Shown here piece by piece: positions 9,188 through 17,440 of a DNA stretch of 64,000 bases. The position numbers and the translations under genes were made by a program. Source of the stretch: Priestia iocasae (lineage in GTDB: Bacteria > Bacillota > Bacilli > Bacillales > Bacillaceae_H). The notes under the pieces are model-generated. The model was not told where the DNA came from. It searched no databases and worked only from the letters and a program-made list of their open reading frames with translations. The stretch is from positions 310,001-374,000 of the forward strand of contig NZ_JAFBFC010000004.1 of the NCBI RefSeq assembly GCF_016909075.1, given 5' to 3'. Each line of letters starts with the position of its first letter. Position 1 is the stretch's first letter.

Positions 9188-9967
9188 TTATTTTCCTTGA
9201 AAGATTGGTTTTCGTTTTTCTTTAAATGCGGCAATGCCTTCTTGATGATCGTTTGTTGTGATCATTAACGTTTGTGTCATTCGCTCTTGCTCTAAGATTT
9301 CATCAAGTGTAGAGGTCAAAGCATGGTTAATGATTTTCTTTTGCATACCGTAAGCTTTTACAGGGCCTTGAGCAAGCATGGTCGCATATTTCATCACTTC
9401 TTCTTCCAGTGCTTCAATCTTCACTAATTGATTAATAACCCCTAATTGATAAAGTCGCTCAGCAGGGATTGGCTCTGCTGTAAAGAAAAACTGCTTCGCT
9501 AGCTGTGGCCCAATTAAGCGTGGTAAAAAGTAAGAGCCTCCTCCGTCTGAAATGAGCCCGACTTTTGAGAAACTTAAAGCAAACTTACTGTCGTCTGCTG
9601 CGATAATTAAGTCACATGCTAGTGCAAGGTTAAAACCAGCTCCAGCCGCAAAACCATGAACGGCCGCTAAAATCGGTTTTTCAATTTGCTGCATAGTCAA
9701 AATACACTCGTTTAATTTTCCAATATGCTCGTATACCACTTCGCCATCAGCTTTCCCCATTGTTTTGACATCACCGCCAGCACTAAATGATCTTCCGGCC
9801 CCTGTTAACACAATTGCACGCACGTCGTCATTGCCTTGCGCTTCTTTTAATGCATCAGTTAGACCTAAGATCATTTCAGAGCTAAATGAATTTAAGCTAT
9901 CTGGTCGATTTAATGTAATCACCATCACAGATTGGTAATAATCAATAAGTAAATGTTGTTGACTCAT
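9188..9967 (-). CDS. enoyl-CoA hydratase/isomerase family protein
   Basis: 259 residues, crotonase fold. The oxyanion-hole segment HGFAAGAGFNLALACD is present. At the catalytic loop the sequence reads SKVGLISDGGGSYFLPR, with Asp rather than the second hydratase Glu, as in PaaG-type 1,2-epoxyphenylacetyl-CoA isomerases. It may therefore be an isomerase rather than a classical hydratase. It follows a short-chain dehydrogenase scar and precedes the quinone oxidoreductase in the same operon. Confidence 0.85.
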   Translation of the reverse strand: MSQQHLLIDYYQSVMVITLNRPDSLNSFSSEMILGLTDALKEAQGNDDVRAIVLTGAGRSFSAGGDVKTMGKADGEVVYEHIGKLNECILTMQQIEKPILAAVHGFAAGAGFNLALACDLIIAADDSKFALSFSKVGLISDGGGSYFLPRLIGPQLAKQFFFTAEPIPAERLYQLGVINQLVKIEALEEEVMKYATMLAQGPVKAYGMQKKIINHALTSTLDEILEQERMTQTLMITTNDHQEGIAAFKEKRKPIFQGK

Positions 9968-9991
9968 GTTAATCTCTCCCTTTTATTTGCT

Positions 9992-10039
9992 TTATAAAAG
10001 TAGCCATCCTCCATCGACAAGAACATCTGACCCTGTGTT
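9992..10039 (-). pseudogene. remnant of a short-chain dehydrogenase C-terminus
   Basis: In the gap between acyl-CoA dehydrogenase and enoyl-CoA hydratase, one minus-strand frame reads NTGSDVLVDGGWLLL and stops at TAA. TGxxxxVDGG near the C-terminus is the hallmark of SDR enzymes. It follows the sequence AAGGAGGG (an SD) directly, as if a deletion removed everything from the start codon to the last 15 codons. The operon probably once carried an extra dehydrogenase here. Confidence 0.65.
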
Positions 10040-10045
10040 CCCTCC

Positions 10046-11824
10046 TTAGTTACAAGCAAATTGTCCTGCACGGTATTGCAAATCAGCAATGCGTCGATTT
10101 CGCTCAATGCTTTGATCAAAAGAAGAGTAGCGACTGCACGCTTTCATTAATAGTTCCACTACTTGCTGTTGCTTCTTGCCGTCGGTTAATTCCGTTACTA
10201 GTTGACGACTAATTCGTTCGACTTCCCAAAGCTGTTCTTCTACATATGTTCTTGTTAAATCCATTTTCAGTGAAGACGCAGCTTCTCCATATTGTAGAAT
10301 CGATTTGTATGTACGATACACCACAGATTCTACTGAGAATAAAGCAATCGCAAGGTCGGCTAACTTCATCAATGTTTCTTGCTCATGCACAAGATTACTT
10401 CCAAATGATTCATATGCAATTCCTGTACACAACAAGAAAATGTGACGTAATAAATCAACACTTTCAAGCTCTTTTGCCCATTCGTCTACGCTATATGAAG
10501 AAGGTTGCTGTAGCTGTAATAATGCTTCTTGTACTTTTGTTTCAAGCTCAACATCTCCTTTAGCAACTTTGCGGAATAAGTGCGTCGGGATAAGGAGGCG
10601 ATTGATTTCATTTGTTCCTTCGAAAATACGATTAATACGAGAATCACGATACATTTGCTCAATGCCATATTCTTTAATAAAGCCTGCGCCTCCGTGAAGC
10701 TGCAAGGCTTCATCTACTACATAATCCAGTGTTTCTGAACCGAACACTTTGCATATGGCACATTCAGTTGCGTATTCACTCATTCGTTTTCCAATCACTT
10801 TGAAATCTGTTGATGTATACAAATCCCCGAGTGCTTCTTCTAATAGGTGTGCTGTACGATATTGAACGGATTCCGCTGCATAAATACGAGCAGTCATTTT
10901 TGCTACTTTTTCTTTTGAAGCAGGAAACTGGCCAATTTCGCAGTCGAATTGCTTTCTTTCTTGTACAAAGTGCACAGTCTTTTTTAACCCGTACTTGGAT
11001 GCTCCCATACATGCCGATCCTAAATTAAAGCGGCCGAGGTTTAACACATTTAAAGCAATGATGTGCCCTTTGCCTATTTCTCCTAATACGTTTTCGATCG
11101 GAACCTCACAATCTTCAAAAATAACAGTTCTCGTTGAAGACCCTTTAATCCCCATTTTGTCTTCTTCAGGACCTAATGAAAGCCCTTTGAAGTTCTTTTC
11201 GACAATGAAAGCGGTAAAGTGTTGTCCATCTACTTTTGCATACACAATAAATGTTTGTGAAAATACAGCATTCGTAATATATAGCTTAGAGCCATTTAAT
11301 AAGTAATGTGTCCCCGCTTTATTTAAACGAGCGGTTGTTTGAGCAGCTAAAGCATCTGATCCAGCGTTAGGTTCGGTTAGACAATAAGCTCCTATATATT
11401 CACCAGAAGCCATTTTCGGTAAATATTTTTCTTTTTGTTCATGCGTTCCGAAATACGTAATCGGCAACGTTGCAATACATGTATGATTAGAATGAGCGAC
11501 ACCATATCCACTAGAGGGGCCTACCATTTCTCCAACAATCCCTTTGCTAATTTTATCTAAGCCAAGGCCACCATATTGTTCGGGGATGCTGTGAGCTAAT
11601 AATCCTAAATTCCCTGCTTTTTTAAGCAAAGAAGTCACAAGTGTAAAGTCTTGCTGTTCAATGTGAGCGTTGTGAGGAATAACCTCTTTTTCAATAAACT
11701 GCTTTGCGGTCGTGCCAATCATTCGATGTTCATCTGTAAAGTCTTCAGGAGTAAACACATCACTTACAGATGTTTTTGAAAATAAAAAATGTGCACCTTG
11801 ATATCGTTCATTTGTTTGTTTCAT
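10046..11824 (-). CDS. acyl-CoA dehydrogenase, long FadE-like form
   Basis: 592 residues, similar in length and wording to B. subtilis FadE. The flavoprotein core shows AYCLTEPNAGSDA (FAD/substrate loop), MGIKGSSTRTVIFEDC, LQLHGGAGFIKEYGIEQMYRDSRI and FEGTNEINR, with the catalytic Glu in the last motif. A C-terminal extension of roughly 150 residues is present as in FadE. Catalyses the first oxidation of beta-oxidation; electrons would pass to ETF encoded elsewhere. It follows the ComB-like gene in the operon. Confidence 0.9.
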   Translation of the reverse strand: MKQTNERYQGAHFLFSKTSVSDVFTPEDFTDEHRMIGTTAKQFIEKEVIPHNAHIEQQDFTLVTSLLKKAGNLGLLAHSIPEQYGGLGLDKISKGIVGEMVGPSSGYGVAHSNHTCIATLPITYFGTHEQKEKYLPKMASGEYIGAYCLTEPNAGSDALAAQTTARLNKAGTHYLLNGSKLYITNAVFSQTFIVYAKVDGQHFTAFIVEKNFKGLSLGPEEDKMGIKGSSTRTVIFEDCEVPIENVLGEIGKGHIIALNVLNLGRFNLGSACMGASKYGLKKTVHFVQERKQFDCEIGQFPASKEKVAKMTARIYAAESVQYRTAHLLEEALGDLYTSTDFKVIGKRMSEYATECAICKVFGSETLDYVVDEALQLHGGAGFIKEYGIEQMYRDSRINRIFEGTNEINRLLIPTHLFRKVAKGDVELETKVQEALLQLQQPSSYSVDEWAKELESVDLLRHIFLLCTGIAYESFGSNLVHEQETLMKLADLAIALFSVESVVYRTYKSILQYGEAASSLKMDLTRTYVEEQLWEVERISRQLVTELTDGKKQQQVVELLMKACSRYSSFDQSIERNRRIADLQYRAGQFACN

Positions 11825-11850
11825 TCGAAATAACCCCTTTCAGTCTCTGA

Positions 11851-12597
11851 TTAAAAAGGCTGAGTTGAATAGTCTAAGACGATTTTCTCTCCTTGAAGGA
11901 TAGGTACGACATTCATCGTCCCTTTCTTGGCTGCAAATACTAATTCTTCTAATGCATCATAGCGCTTTAACAACCGACCGACTCGCGAAGAAGATAAAAC
12001 GTCGTATGCTTTGGAGCAGCCTTTGTAAAATGAAAGGGCGGCAGTTGCTGCATCTGTTAATTCATAGGTTGAGTGATGATCGTTAAGTAAGGAATGAATG
12101 AAGTCTCCTGCTCCATACAAGTCTTCTAAACTTACTTCGCCCGAATTACCTGCACAAATGATGACAATCGTATCGACTTCTTGATTTTGTTTGACAGCAC
12201 TCGCAACACTCGGGTTATTTAAAAGAGATGATGCATATACTTTTTTGGCACGCGCCGCTTTTTTTAGTGCAACCGTTCCATTTGTTGTTGATAAAATAAG
12301 CGCTTTTTTCTTCACAAACGGACGAAGAATTAAAGGACTTGGATAGACAAACCCTTCAATCGGTTGTGCTCGCTCTTCACCTGCTAGAACGTAGTGCCCC
12401 TGCTTATATTCTTGACATCGTCGTTTGGCTTCTACTCGGTTCATCACAGGAACAACTTCAGTCGCTCCGTCATAGAGAGCAGACGTAATCGTTGTAGTAG
12501 CAAGAAGGACATCTAGAACAATGGCAATTTTATATCCAACAGCTAACTTGTCAGGTGAAATCTCTTCCTTTCTTAATAGCACATGTATTTTCGTCAT
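11851..12597 (-). CDS. 2-phosphosulfolactate phosphatase family (ComB/YitC-like)
   Basis: 248 residues. Mg2+-dependent acid phosphatase family first described for 2-phosphosulfolactate. Motifs seen: VLDVLLATTTI (compare VIDVLRASTTI), ILSTTNGT and CAGNSGEVSLEDLYGAGDF. No ComA partner is nearby, and the gene starts one base from the stop of the APH-type kinase gene inside a lipid-catabolic operon. I infer a phosphatase acting on another phosphorylated hydroxy acid, not on coenzyme M or sulfolactate intermediates; this is untested. Confidence 0.8.
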   Translation of the reverse strand: MTKIHVLLRKEEISPDKLAVGYKIAIVLDVLLATTTITSALYDGATEVVPVMNRVEAKRRCQEYKQGHYVLAGEERAQPIEGFVYPSPLILRPFVKKKALILSTTNGTVALKKAARAKKVYASSLLNNPSVASAVKQNQEVDTIVIICAGNSGEVSLEDLYGAGDFIHSLLNDHHSTYELTDAATAALSFYKGCSKAYDVLSSSRVGRLLKRYDALEELVFAAKKGTMNVVPILQGEKIVLDYSTQPF

Positions 12598-13662
12598 TTA
12601 CGAGACTTCCTTTGACATAACATGTACCCCATGATTAATTAAGGTCTGGACGAAACGATTAAAAGAGGAGAATCGCTTATCGTTCGTTTGCCCTTTTTTA
12701 TAACGGTAATAAATTTGCTGACAAATAACGGCTAGCTTGAAATAGGCGAATGTCAAATAAAAGTCTATGTTTGTAACGTCTCTGCCACTTTTTTTGCTGT
12801 ACATCTCAATGAATTGCTTTCTTGTGAAAAACCCCTCTGTAACGGTAATCGGTGGTTTGCCAAGTCCAAACTTTAATAAGTCAGGATCATCCACTTGTGT
12901 CCAATAGCTCATGGCGACCCCTAAGTCAGCAAGTGGGTCGCCAACGGTGGTCATTTCCCAATCAAACAAACCGACCATGGATCGTAAGTCTGAACTAAAC
13001 ATGGCATTATTAAATTTGTAATCGTAATGAATAATGGTTGAGTCTTGAGTAGCGGGGATATGTTCTGTTAGCCATTTCATTACAAGCTCGGCTTCTTTCA
13101 TGTCATCGGTTTTGGCTCGCTCATATCTAGAAATCCAGTCATGGACTTGACGCTCCAAAAATCCTTGTGGCTTACTCATATCTTTTAGCTTTGTATCGTG
13201 GTAGTTAATGTTGTGTAGCTGAACGAGCTGGTCAACCATTGTTTCTGAAAGCTGCTGACAAAGCTCATTTGTAATCAGCGTATTTGTTGGAAATGAAGTA
13301 TCTAAAACAACGCCGTGCTTTCTTTCCATTAGAAAAAACGGACTTCCAACAACCGATTCATCTTTTGAGAACAGAATGGGTTTTGGCGCTGGTGAAAAAA
13401 GAGGATGAATAGCTGAAATAATTTGGTATTCTCGCTCCATATCGTGAGCTTTTGGAGCAAGTGGACCGAGTGGAGGGCGCCGTAATACTGCTTCCCACTC
13501 ACCTACTTTCAGTTGATACGTTAAATTGGAATGGCCAGCTGAAAACTGCAACACCTCAAGTGAACCAGCTGGTATACCAAGATGTTGAGATAAAAAAGTT
13601 TGAAGGTTTTTTACGTTAAGTTCTTCGCCTGGTCGTATAGAGATTGTATCGTTTGTGCTCAA
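12598..13662 (-). CDS. APH-fold phosphotransferase (LvaA / ACAD10-11 kinase-domain like)
   Basis: 354 residues from a TTG start (13662) that overlaps the preceding stop (TTGA) and has AAGGAG 10 bases upstream. Kinase residues: HYDYKFNN (catalytic Asp and Asn) and DWEMTTVGDPLADLG (metal-binding Asp). The opening SAGHSNLTYQL and VLRRPPLGPLAPKAHDM are typical of the branch fused to acyl-CoA dehydrogenase in ACAD10/11 and of P. putida LvaA, which phosphorylates 4-hydroxyacyl-CoA. Encoded with two acyl-CoA dehydrogenases, supporting the same role. It is unlikely to be an antibiotic kinase. Confidence 0.85.
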   Translation of the reverse strand: MSTNDTISIRPGEELNVKNLQTFLSQHLGIPAGSLEVLQFSAGHSNLTYQLKVGEWEAVLRRPPLGPLAPKAHDMEREYQIISAIHPLFSPAPKPILFSKDESVVGSPFFLMERKHGVVLDTSFPTNTLITNELCQQLSETMVDQLVQLHNINYHDTKLKDMSKPQGFLERQVHDWISRYERAKTDDMKEAELVMKWLTEHIPATQDSTIIHYDYKFNNAMFSSDLRSMVGLFDWEMTTVGDPLADLGVAMSYWTQVDDPDLLKFGLGKPPITVTEGFFTRKQFIEMYSKKSGRDVTNIDFYLTFAYFKLAVICQQIYYRYKKGQTNDKRFSSFNRFVQTLINHGVHVMSKEVS

Positions 13663-14546
13663 ATTGTTTTCACTCCTTCTTTTTGATAGCTGTACCACCC
13701 TTGACCTGTTTTACGTCCTAAATTGCCTTCTTTTACTTTTTCAACGATGCATGCAAATGGTTGATCTGATGGATCTCCCGTTTCTTTAAAGCGTTGTTCC
13801 ATTACATAATAACCGACGTCGATACCTGACAAATCCATTAACTCAAACGGTCCAATTGGATGGTTAAGTGCTTTTCGGCAAATGATATCAATGTCTTTGA
13901 AATCAGCAATTCCTTGCTCATAAAGAGAAACAGCTTCTTTCTGCAAAGCTCCTAATATACGATTGGCGATAAAACCAGAGATTTCTTTCTTTAATAAGAC
14001 AGCAGTCCGATTAATTTGCTTACAAACGTTCATTGTTACTTGAGCGGTTTCTTCAGATGTTTGTTCACTCATGACCACTTCTACGCAGTCCATGACAAGT
14101 GGTGGGAAGAAGAAATGCATGTTTACTACTTTATCAGCGCGATTTGTAACATTGGCAATTAAACTATTAACAATGGTTGAGCTATTTGTAGCTAAAATAG
14201 CATGAGAAGGAGCAAAACGGTCAATTTGCTTGAAAACCTCTTGTTTAACATCTAATCGCTCTACTACTGCTTCTATAATAAAATCAGCATTTGTAGCTGC
14301 TTTTTCAAGACTAGTAGTAAACGATAATCGATGAAAAGCCGCTTCTTTTTGATCTTCTGATAGTTTCCCTTTTTGAACCCATTTGCTCATAATAGCTTGT
14401 AAGCTTTGTTTCGCTTTTACAAGTGCCTGTTCTTCTAAGTCTTGAATGGTTGTATCAAAGCCTCCTAACGCACAAAGCATTCCAATTTGGTGTCCCATTT
14501 GTCCTGCTCCAATAACTGTCAGTCGCTTTATATCTTGGTTATTCAT
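13659..14546 (-). CDS. 3-hydroxyacyl-CoA dehydrogenase (HBD type)
   Basis: 295 residues. NAD-binding GAGQMGHQIG (about residues 13-22), catalytic His-Glu region MHFFFPPLVMDCVEVV and C-terminal GPFELMDLSGIDVGYYVM. Oxidises (S)-3-hydroxyacyl-CoA to 3-ketoacyl-CoA. It opens the second transcription unit of the cluster, directly after a TetR operator copy, and overlaps the next gene by 4 bp. Confidence 0.92.
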   Translation of the reverse strand: MNNQDIKRLTVIGAGQMGHQIGMLCALGGFDTTIQDLEEQALVKAKQSLQAIMSKWVQKGKLSEDQKEAAFHRLSFTTSLEKAATNADFIIEAVVERLDVKQEVFKQIDRFAPSHAILATNSSTIVNSLIANVTNRADKVVNMHFFFPPLVMDCVEVVMSEQTSEETAQVTMNVCKQINRTAVLLKKEISGFIANRILGALQKEAVSLYEQGIADFKDIDIICRKALNHPIGPFELMDLSGIDVGYYVMEQRFKETGDPSDQPFACIVEKVKEGNLGRKTGQGWYSYQKEGVKTI

Positions 14547-14573
14547 TTCTTTCTCCTCCTTAAACTATTTAAT

Positions 14574-14591
14574 ACTAACCAGTTGGTATGT
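14574..14591 (-). promoter_or_regulatory. TetR-type operator, copy 1 (upstream of the HBD gene)
   Basis: ACTAACCAGTTGGTATGT, imperfectly palindromic (half sites ATACYAAC / GTTRGTAT). It is 17/18 identical to the site at 17305-17322. It lies 28 bp upstream of the HBD start and between that gene and the tetR gene, so it probably controls the distal unit. Confidence 0.75.
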
Positions 14592-14626
14592 TTTGAGAAG
14601 GGAGTATGAGAAGGTTACCTCCCTTT

Positions 14627-15196
14627 TTACTGTTGCTGTTCAATTCCTTTTAACATGATGTCGATAAACATTTCTGACACCTCTTCGTCTGTCATGCTTC
14701 CGTTTGGATTGAACCATTGATAGCTCCAATTTGCCATACCTAACATACCAAAAGTGACAATGCTTGGATTTAAGTCGGAACGAAACTCTCCTGTTTCAAT
14801 TCCTTTTATAACAATTTGTTCAATGTTAAAACGAAAAAGATCTCGCTTCTCAATAATTTCATTCAATCGTTCTTCACTTAAGTTTTTCATCTCGCGAAAA
14901 AATACTTTGGCACTTGAACCGTCTGTTTTAATATGACGAATGAGCATATAGACCATATCAAATATTTTCTCTTTACAGCTTTTCGCATCATTTAATAGAA
15001 TGTCTTCTTGTTGTTTTAGCATTTCATCAATGTAGCGAAGATGAATGTTCATCAGTAATTCTTCTTTACTAGAAAAATAGTAATAAAATGTTCCTTTTGT
15101 TACACCAAGAGCATCAACAATGTCCTGGATAGATGTTTCGCTAAATCCTCTTCGTTCAAATAACTCAATGCTTTTCTCAGTTAGTTTGTTTTTCAC
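14627..15196 (-). CDS. TetR-family regulator of the acyl-CoA cluster
   Basis: 189 residues, GTG start with GGAG close upstream. N-terminal HTH: RRGFSETSIQDIVDALGVTKGTFYYYFSSKEELL. Divergent C-terminal ligand domain. It is embedded within the cluster it likely represses; two near-identical operators flank its own upstream and downstream units. By analogy with FadR-type TetR proteins, an acyl-CoA intermediate is the likely inducer (inference). Confidence 0.9.
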   Translation of the reverse strand: MKNKLTEKSIELFERRGFSETSIQDIVDALGVTKGTFYYYFSSKEELLMNIHLRYIDEMLKQQEDILLNDAKSCKEKIFDMVYMLIRHIKTDGSSAKVFFREMKNLSEERLNEIIEKRDLFRFNIEQIVIKGIETGEFRSDLNPSIVTFGMLGMANWSYQWFNPNGSMTDEEVSEMFIDIMLKGIEQQQ

Positions 15197-15249
15197 GTTT
15201 ACTCCTCACTATCATGTCAAAAATATCTTAGAAAATTATACCATATTCA

Positions 15250-16023
15250 TTACATCGCATGAACTCCACCGTCTACAACTAGTACATCACCGGTTACATA
15301 ATTTGAGGCATTGGAAGCCAAAAATAATGCAGCTCCTTTTAAGTCATCGTCGTTTCCAAATCGTCCAAGGGGTGTAAAATTTAAAATAGATTCTTTACCA
15401 TGCTCAATGATTCCTTTTGACATTTTAGTCGGGAAAAACCCAGGTGCAAGGGCATTTACGTTAATGTTATACTGCCCCCATTTTGCAGCCAAATCTTTTG
15501 TGAAAGTGATGACTGCCCCTTTACTTGTGTTGTATCCAATCGTATCCATAAATCTTGGATCAGTACCCCCTAATCCAGCGACGGATGCAATGTTAATAAT
15601 TTTTCCTGTTCGCTGTGCAATCATGACTTTCCCTACTTCCTGACTCATTAAAAATGTTCCGGTTACGTTCACATCCATTACTTTTTGCCACGCTTCTAAA
15701 GGCATGTCTGTAACTGGCGCACCCCATGTTGCCCCGCTATTGTTAACTAAAATGTCAATTGTTTCAAATGTCTTTTTCGTTTCTTCCACAACGTAACGAA
15801 CATCCTCTGCATTTGCGACATCACATTTTAGAGCTAATGTTCGAACGCCTAATGTCTCAAGCTCCTTGGCAACTTCTTGGCACGCTTCTACTTTTCGTGA
15901 ACAAAGGACAACATTCGCACCAGCTTCTGCAAACCCTCGGGCGATTTGAGCACCTAATCCTCTGCCGCCACCGGTGACAATGGCGGTTTTGCCGGTTAAA
16001 TCAAACAACTGTAAGACATTCAT
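15250..16023 (-). CDS. short-chain dehydrogenase/reductase
   Basis: 257 residues, classical SDR: TGGGRGLGAQIARG (cofactor loop), NNSGATWG, Ser in NIASVAG, YNTSKGA (Tyr-x3-Lys) and terminal TGDVLVVDGG. NAD(P)-dependent oxidation/reduction of a hydroxy or keto group. Second gene of the operon starting with the ACAD11-like dehydrogenase. It may oxidise a 3-hydroxyacyl or related CoA ester. Confidence 0.9.
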   Translation of the reverse strand: MNVLQLFDLTGKTAIVTGGGRGLGAQIARGFAEAGANVVLCSRKVEACQEVAKELETLGVRTLALKCDVANAEDVRYVVEETKKTFETIDILVNNSGATWGAPVTDMPLEAWQKVMDVNVTGTFLMSQEVGKVMIAQRTGKIINIASVAGLGGTDPRFMDTIGYNTSKGAVITFTKDLAAKWGQYNINVNALAPGFFPTKMSKGIIEHGKESILNFTPLGRFGNDDDLKGAALFLASNASNYVTGDVLVVDGGVHAM

Positions 16024-16042
16024 CCAAAAATCCCTCGCTTTC

Positions 16043-17272
16043 TTAATGTAATGAATAGACGTTATCTTTCTGCTTTTGCAGCTCTAATTTGGCAAGCTGG
16101 GCACGGTGAACTTCATCCGGACCATCTGCCATTCGTAATGTACGTGCATTTGCCCACTGAGCAGCGAGCGGAAAATCATCGGATACACCAGCACCACCAA
16201 AAGCTTGAATAGCCCGATCTAATACACGCAAAGCCATTGAAGGAGCTACGACTTTAATCATCGCAATTTCTGCTTTGGCTTCTTTATTTCCAACCGTGTC
16301 CATCATATAGGCTGCTTTTAAGGTTAAAAGTCTTGCTTGCTCAATTTCAATTCTTGAGTCTGCAATCCACTCTTTAATGACACCTTGACTTGCTAAAGGT
16401 TTTCCGAATGCTTTTCGACTTTGAACACGCTTACATAATTCTTCAAGTGCACGTTCAGCTGCTCCAATTAACCTCATGCAGTGGTGAATGCGACCAGGAC
16501 CCAGTCTACCTTGTGCAATTGCAAACCCTTTTCCATCTCCCCAAATGATGTTGTCAGCAGGAACCCTTACATTTTCAAATGTCATTTCAGCGTGACCATG
16601 AGGAGCATGATCGTAGCCAAATACAGAAAGCATGCGTTCTATTTTGACACCAGGTGTATCTAATGGAACTAAAATCATAGATTGCTGTTCATGTCGATCG
16701 GCATCCTTGTTGGTTTTTCCCATTAGAATAGAAATTTTACAGCGAGGGTCACCTGCACCGGATGTCCACCACTTGCGTCCATTAATGACATACCCATCGC
16801 CCTCTTTTCGAATGTCTGTTTCAATATTTGTCGCATCCGATGAGGCTACATGAGGCTCAGTCATAGAAAAGCAAGAGCGAATTTCCCCGTTTAGTAGAGG
16901 AACTAACCATTGTTGCTTTTGTTTATCTGTTCCGTAACGAACTAACACTTCCATGTTACCTGTATCAGGTGCACTGCAGTTAAACACTTCAGGCGCAAGA
17001 AGTGATCGCCCCATAATTTCACAAAGAGGTGCATATTCAGTATTTGTCAAACCTGCACCATATTCACTTTCTGGTAAAAATAAATTCCACAATCCTTCTG
17101 CTTTTGCTTTTTGCTTTAACTCTTCCATGACTGGCGGAACATGACTCCATCTACTTTGTTGTTCATTCAATTGCTGTTCATAAAGCTTTTCGTTCGGATA
17201 AATCTGTTCTTCCATAAATCTATTTAGCTTTTGCTGTAATTCTTTCACTTTTGGTGAATAGGAAAAGTTCAC
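16043..17272 (-). CDS. ACAD10/11-like acyl-CoA dehydrogenase
   Basis: 409 residues from GTG at 17272 (AAGGA upstream; a TTG at 17296 gives 8 more residues without an SD). FAD-binding [29 protein letters not shown], and the C-terminal [17 protein letters not shown] are the phrases typical of the ACAD11/LvaC branch. Family members with a partner kinase convert 4-phosphooxyacyl-CoA into an enoyl-CoA for beta-oxidation. It is the first gene of the cluster, driven by a TetR-controlled promoter. Confidence 0.9.
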   Translation of the reverse strand: MNFSYSPKVKELQQKLNRFMEEQIYPNEKLYEQQLNEQQSRWSHVPPVMEELKQKAKAEGLWNLFLPESEYGAGLTNTEYAPLCEIMGRSLLAPEVFNCSAPDTGNMEVLVRYGTDKQKQQWLVPLLNGEIRSCFSMTEPHVASSDATNIETDIRKEGDGYVINGRKWWTSGAGDPRCKISILMGKTNKDADRHEQQSMILVPLDTPGVKIERMLSVFGYDHAPHGHAEMTFENVRVPADNIIWGDGKGFAIAQGRLGPGRIHHCMRLIGAAERALEELCKRVQSRKAFGKPLASQGVIKEWIADSRIEIEQARLLTLKAAYMMDTVGNKEAKAEIAMIKVVAPSMALRVLDRAIQAFGGAGVSDDFPLAAQWANARTLRMADGPDEVHRAQLAKLELQKQKDNVYSLH

Positions 17273-17304
17273 ATAATCATTCCTTTCATATACCAATTAA
17301 ACTA

Positions 17305-17322
17305 ACTAACCGGTTGGTATGT
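17305..17322 (-). promoter_or_regulatory. TetR-type operator, copy 2 (cluster promoter)
   Basis: ACTAACCGGTTGGTATGT, centred on the palindrome AACCGGTT. It lies 12 bp downstream of the -10 box, where bound repressor would block elongation or clearance, and 33 bp before the ACAD11-like start codon. Confidence 0.8.
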
Positions 17323-17334
17323 AAGTTCATATTT

Positions 17335-17362
17335 AGTATACAACTTCTACCAAAATATTCAA
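17335..17362 (-). promoter_or_regulatory. SigA promoter of the acyl-CoA cluster
   Basis: Minus strand: -35 TTGAAT (17357-17362), 16-bp spacer, -10 TATACT (17335-17340). The TetR operator follows. Confidence 0.65.
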
Positions 17363-17395
17363 CTATTATTCCGAAAATTCAACTAATTATTAAAG

Positions 17396-17432
17396 AAAGA
17401 CCTAGAAAGATGTTTGAATCTTCTAGGTCTTT
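17396..17432 (-). terminator. intrinsic terminator after the DAO gene
   Basis: Stem AAAGACCTAGAA (17396-17407) with 17421-17432, just after the stop of the minus-strand DAO gene. In the minus direction it is followed by TCTTTAATAATT. Confidence 0.7.
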
Positions 17433-17440
17433 TGCGCTCT

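Noticed and set aside
12598..13662. Aminoglycoside resistance gene
   Set aside because: APH fold, but the sequence phrases and operon context point to the acyl-CoA kinase branch.
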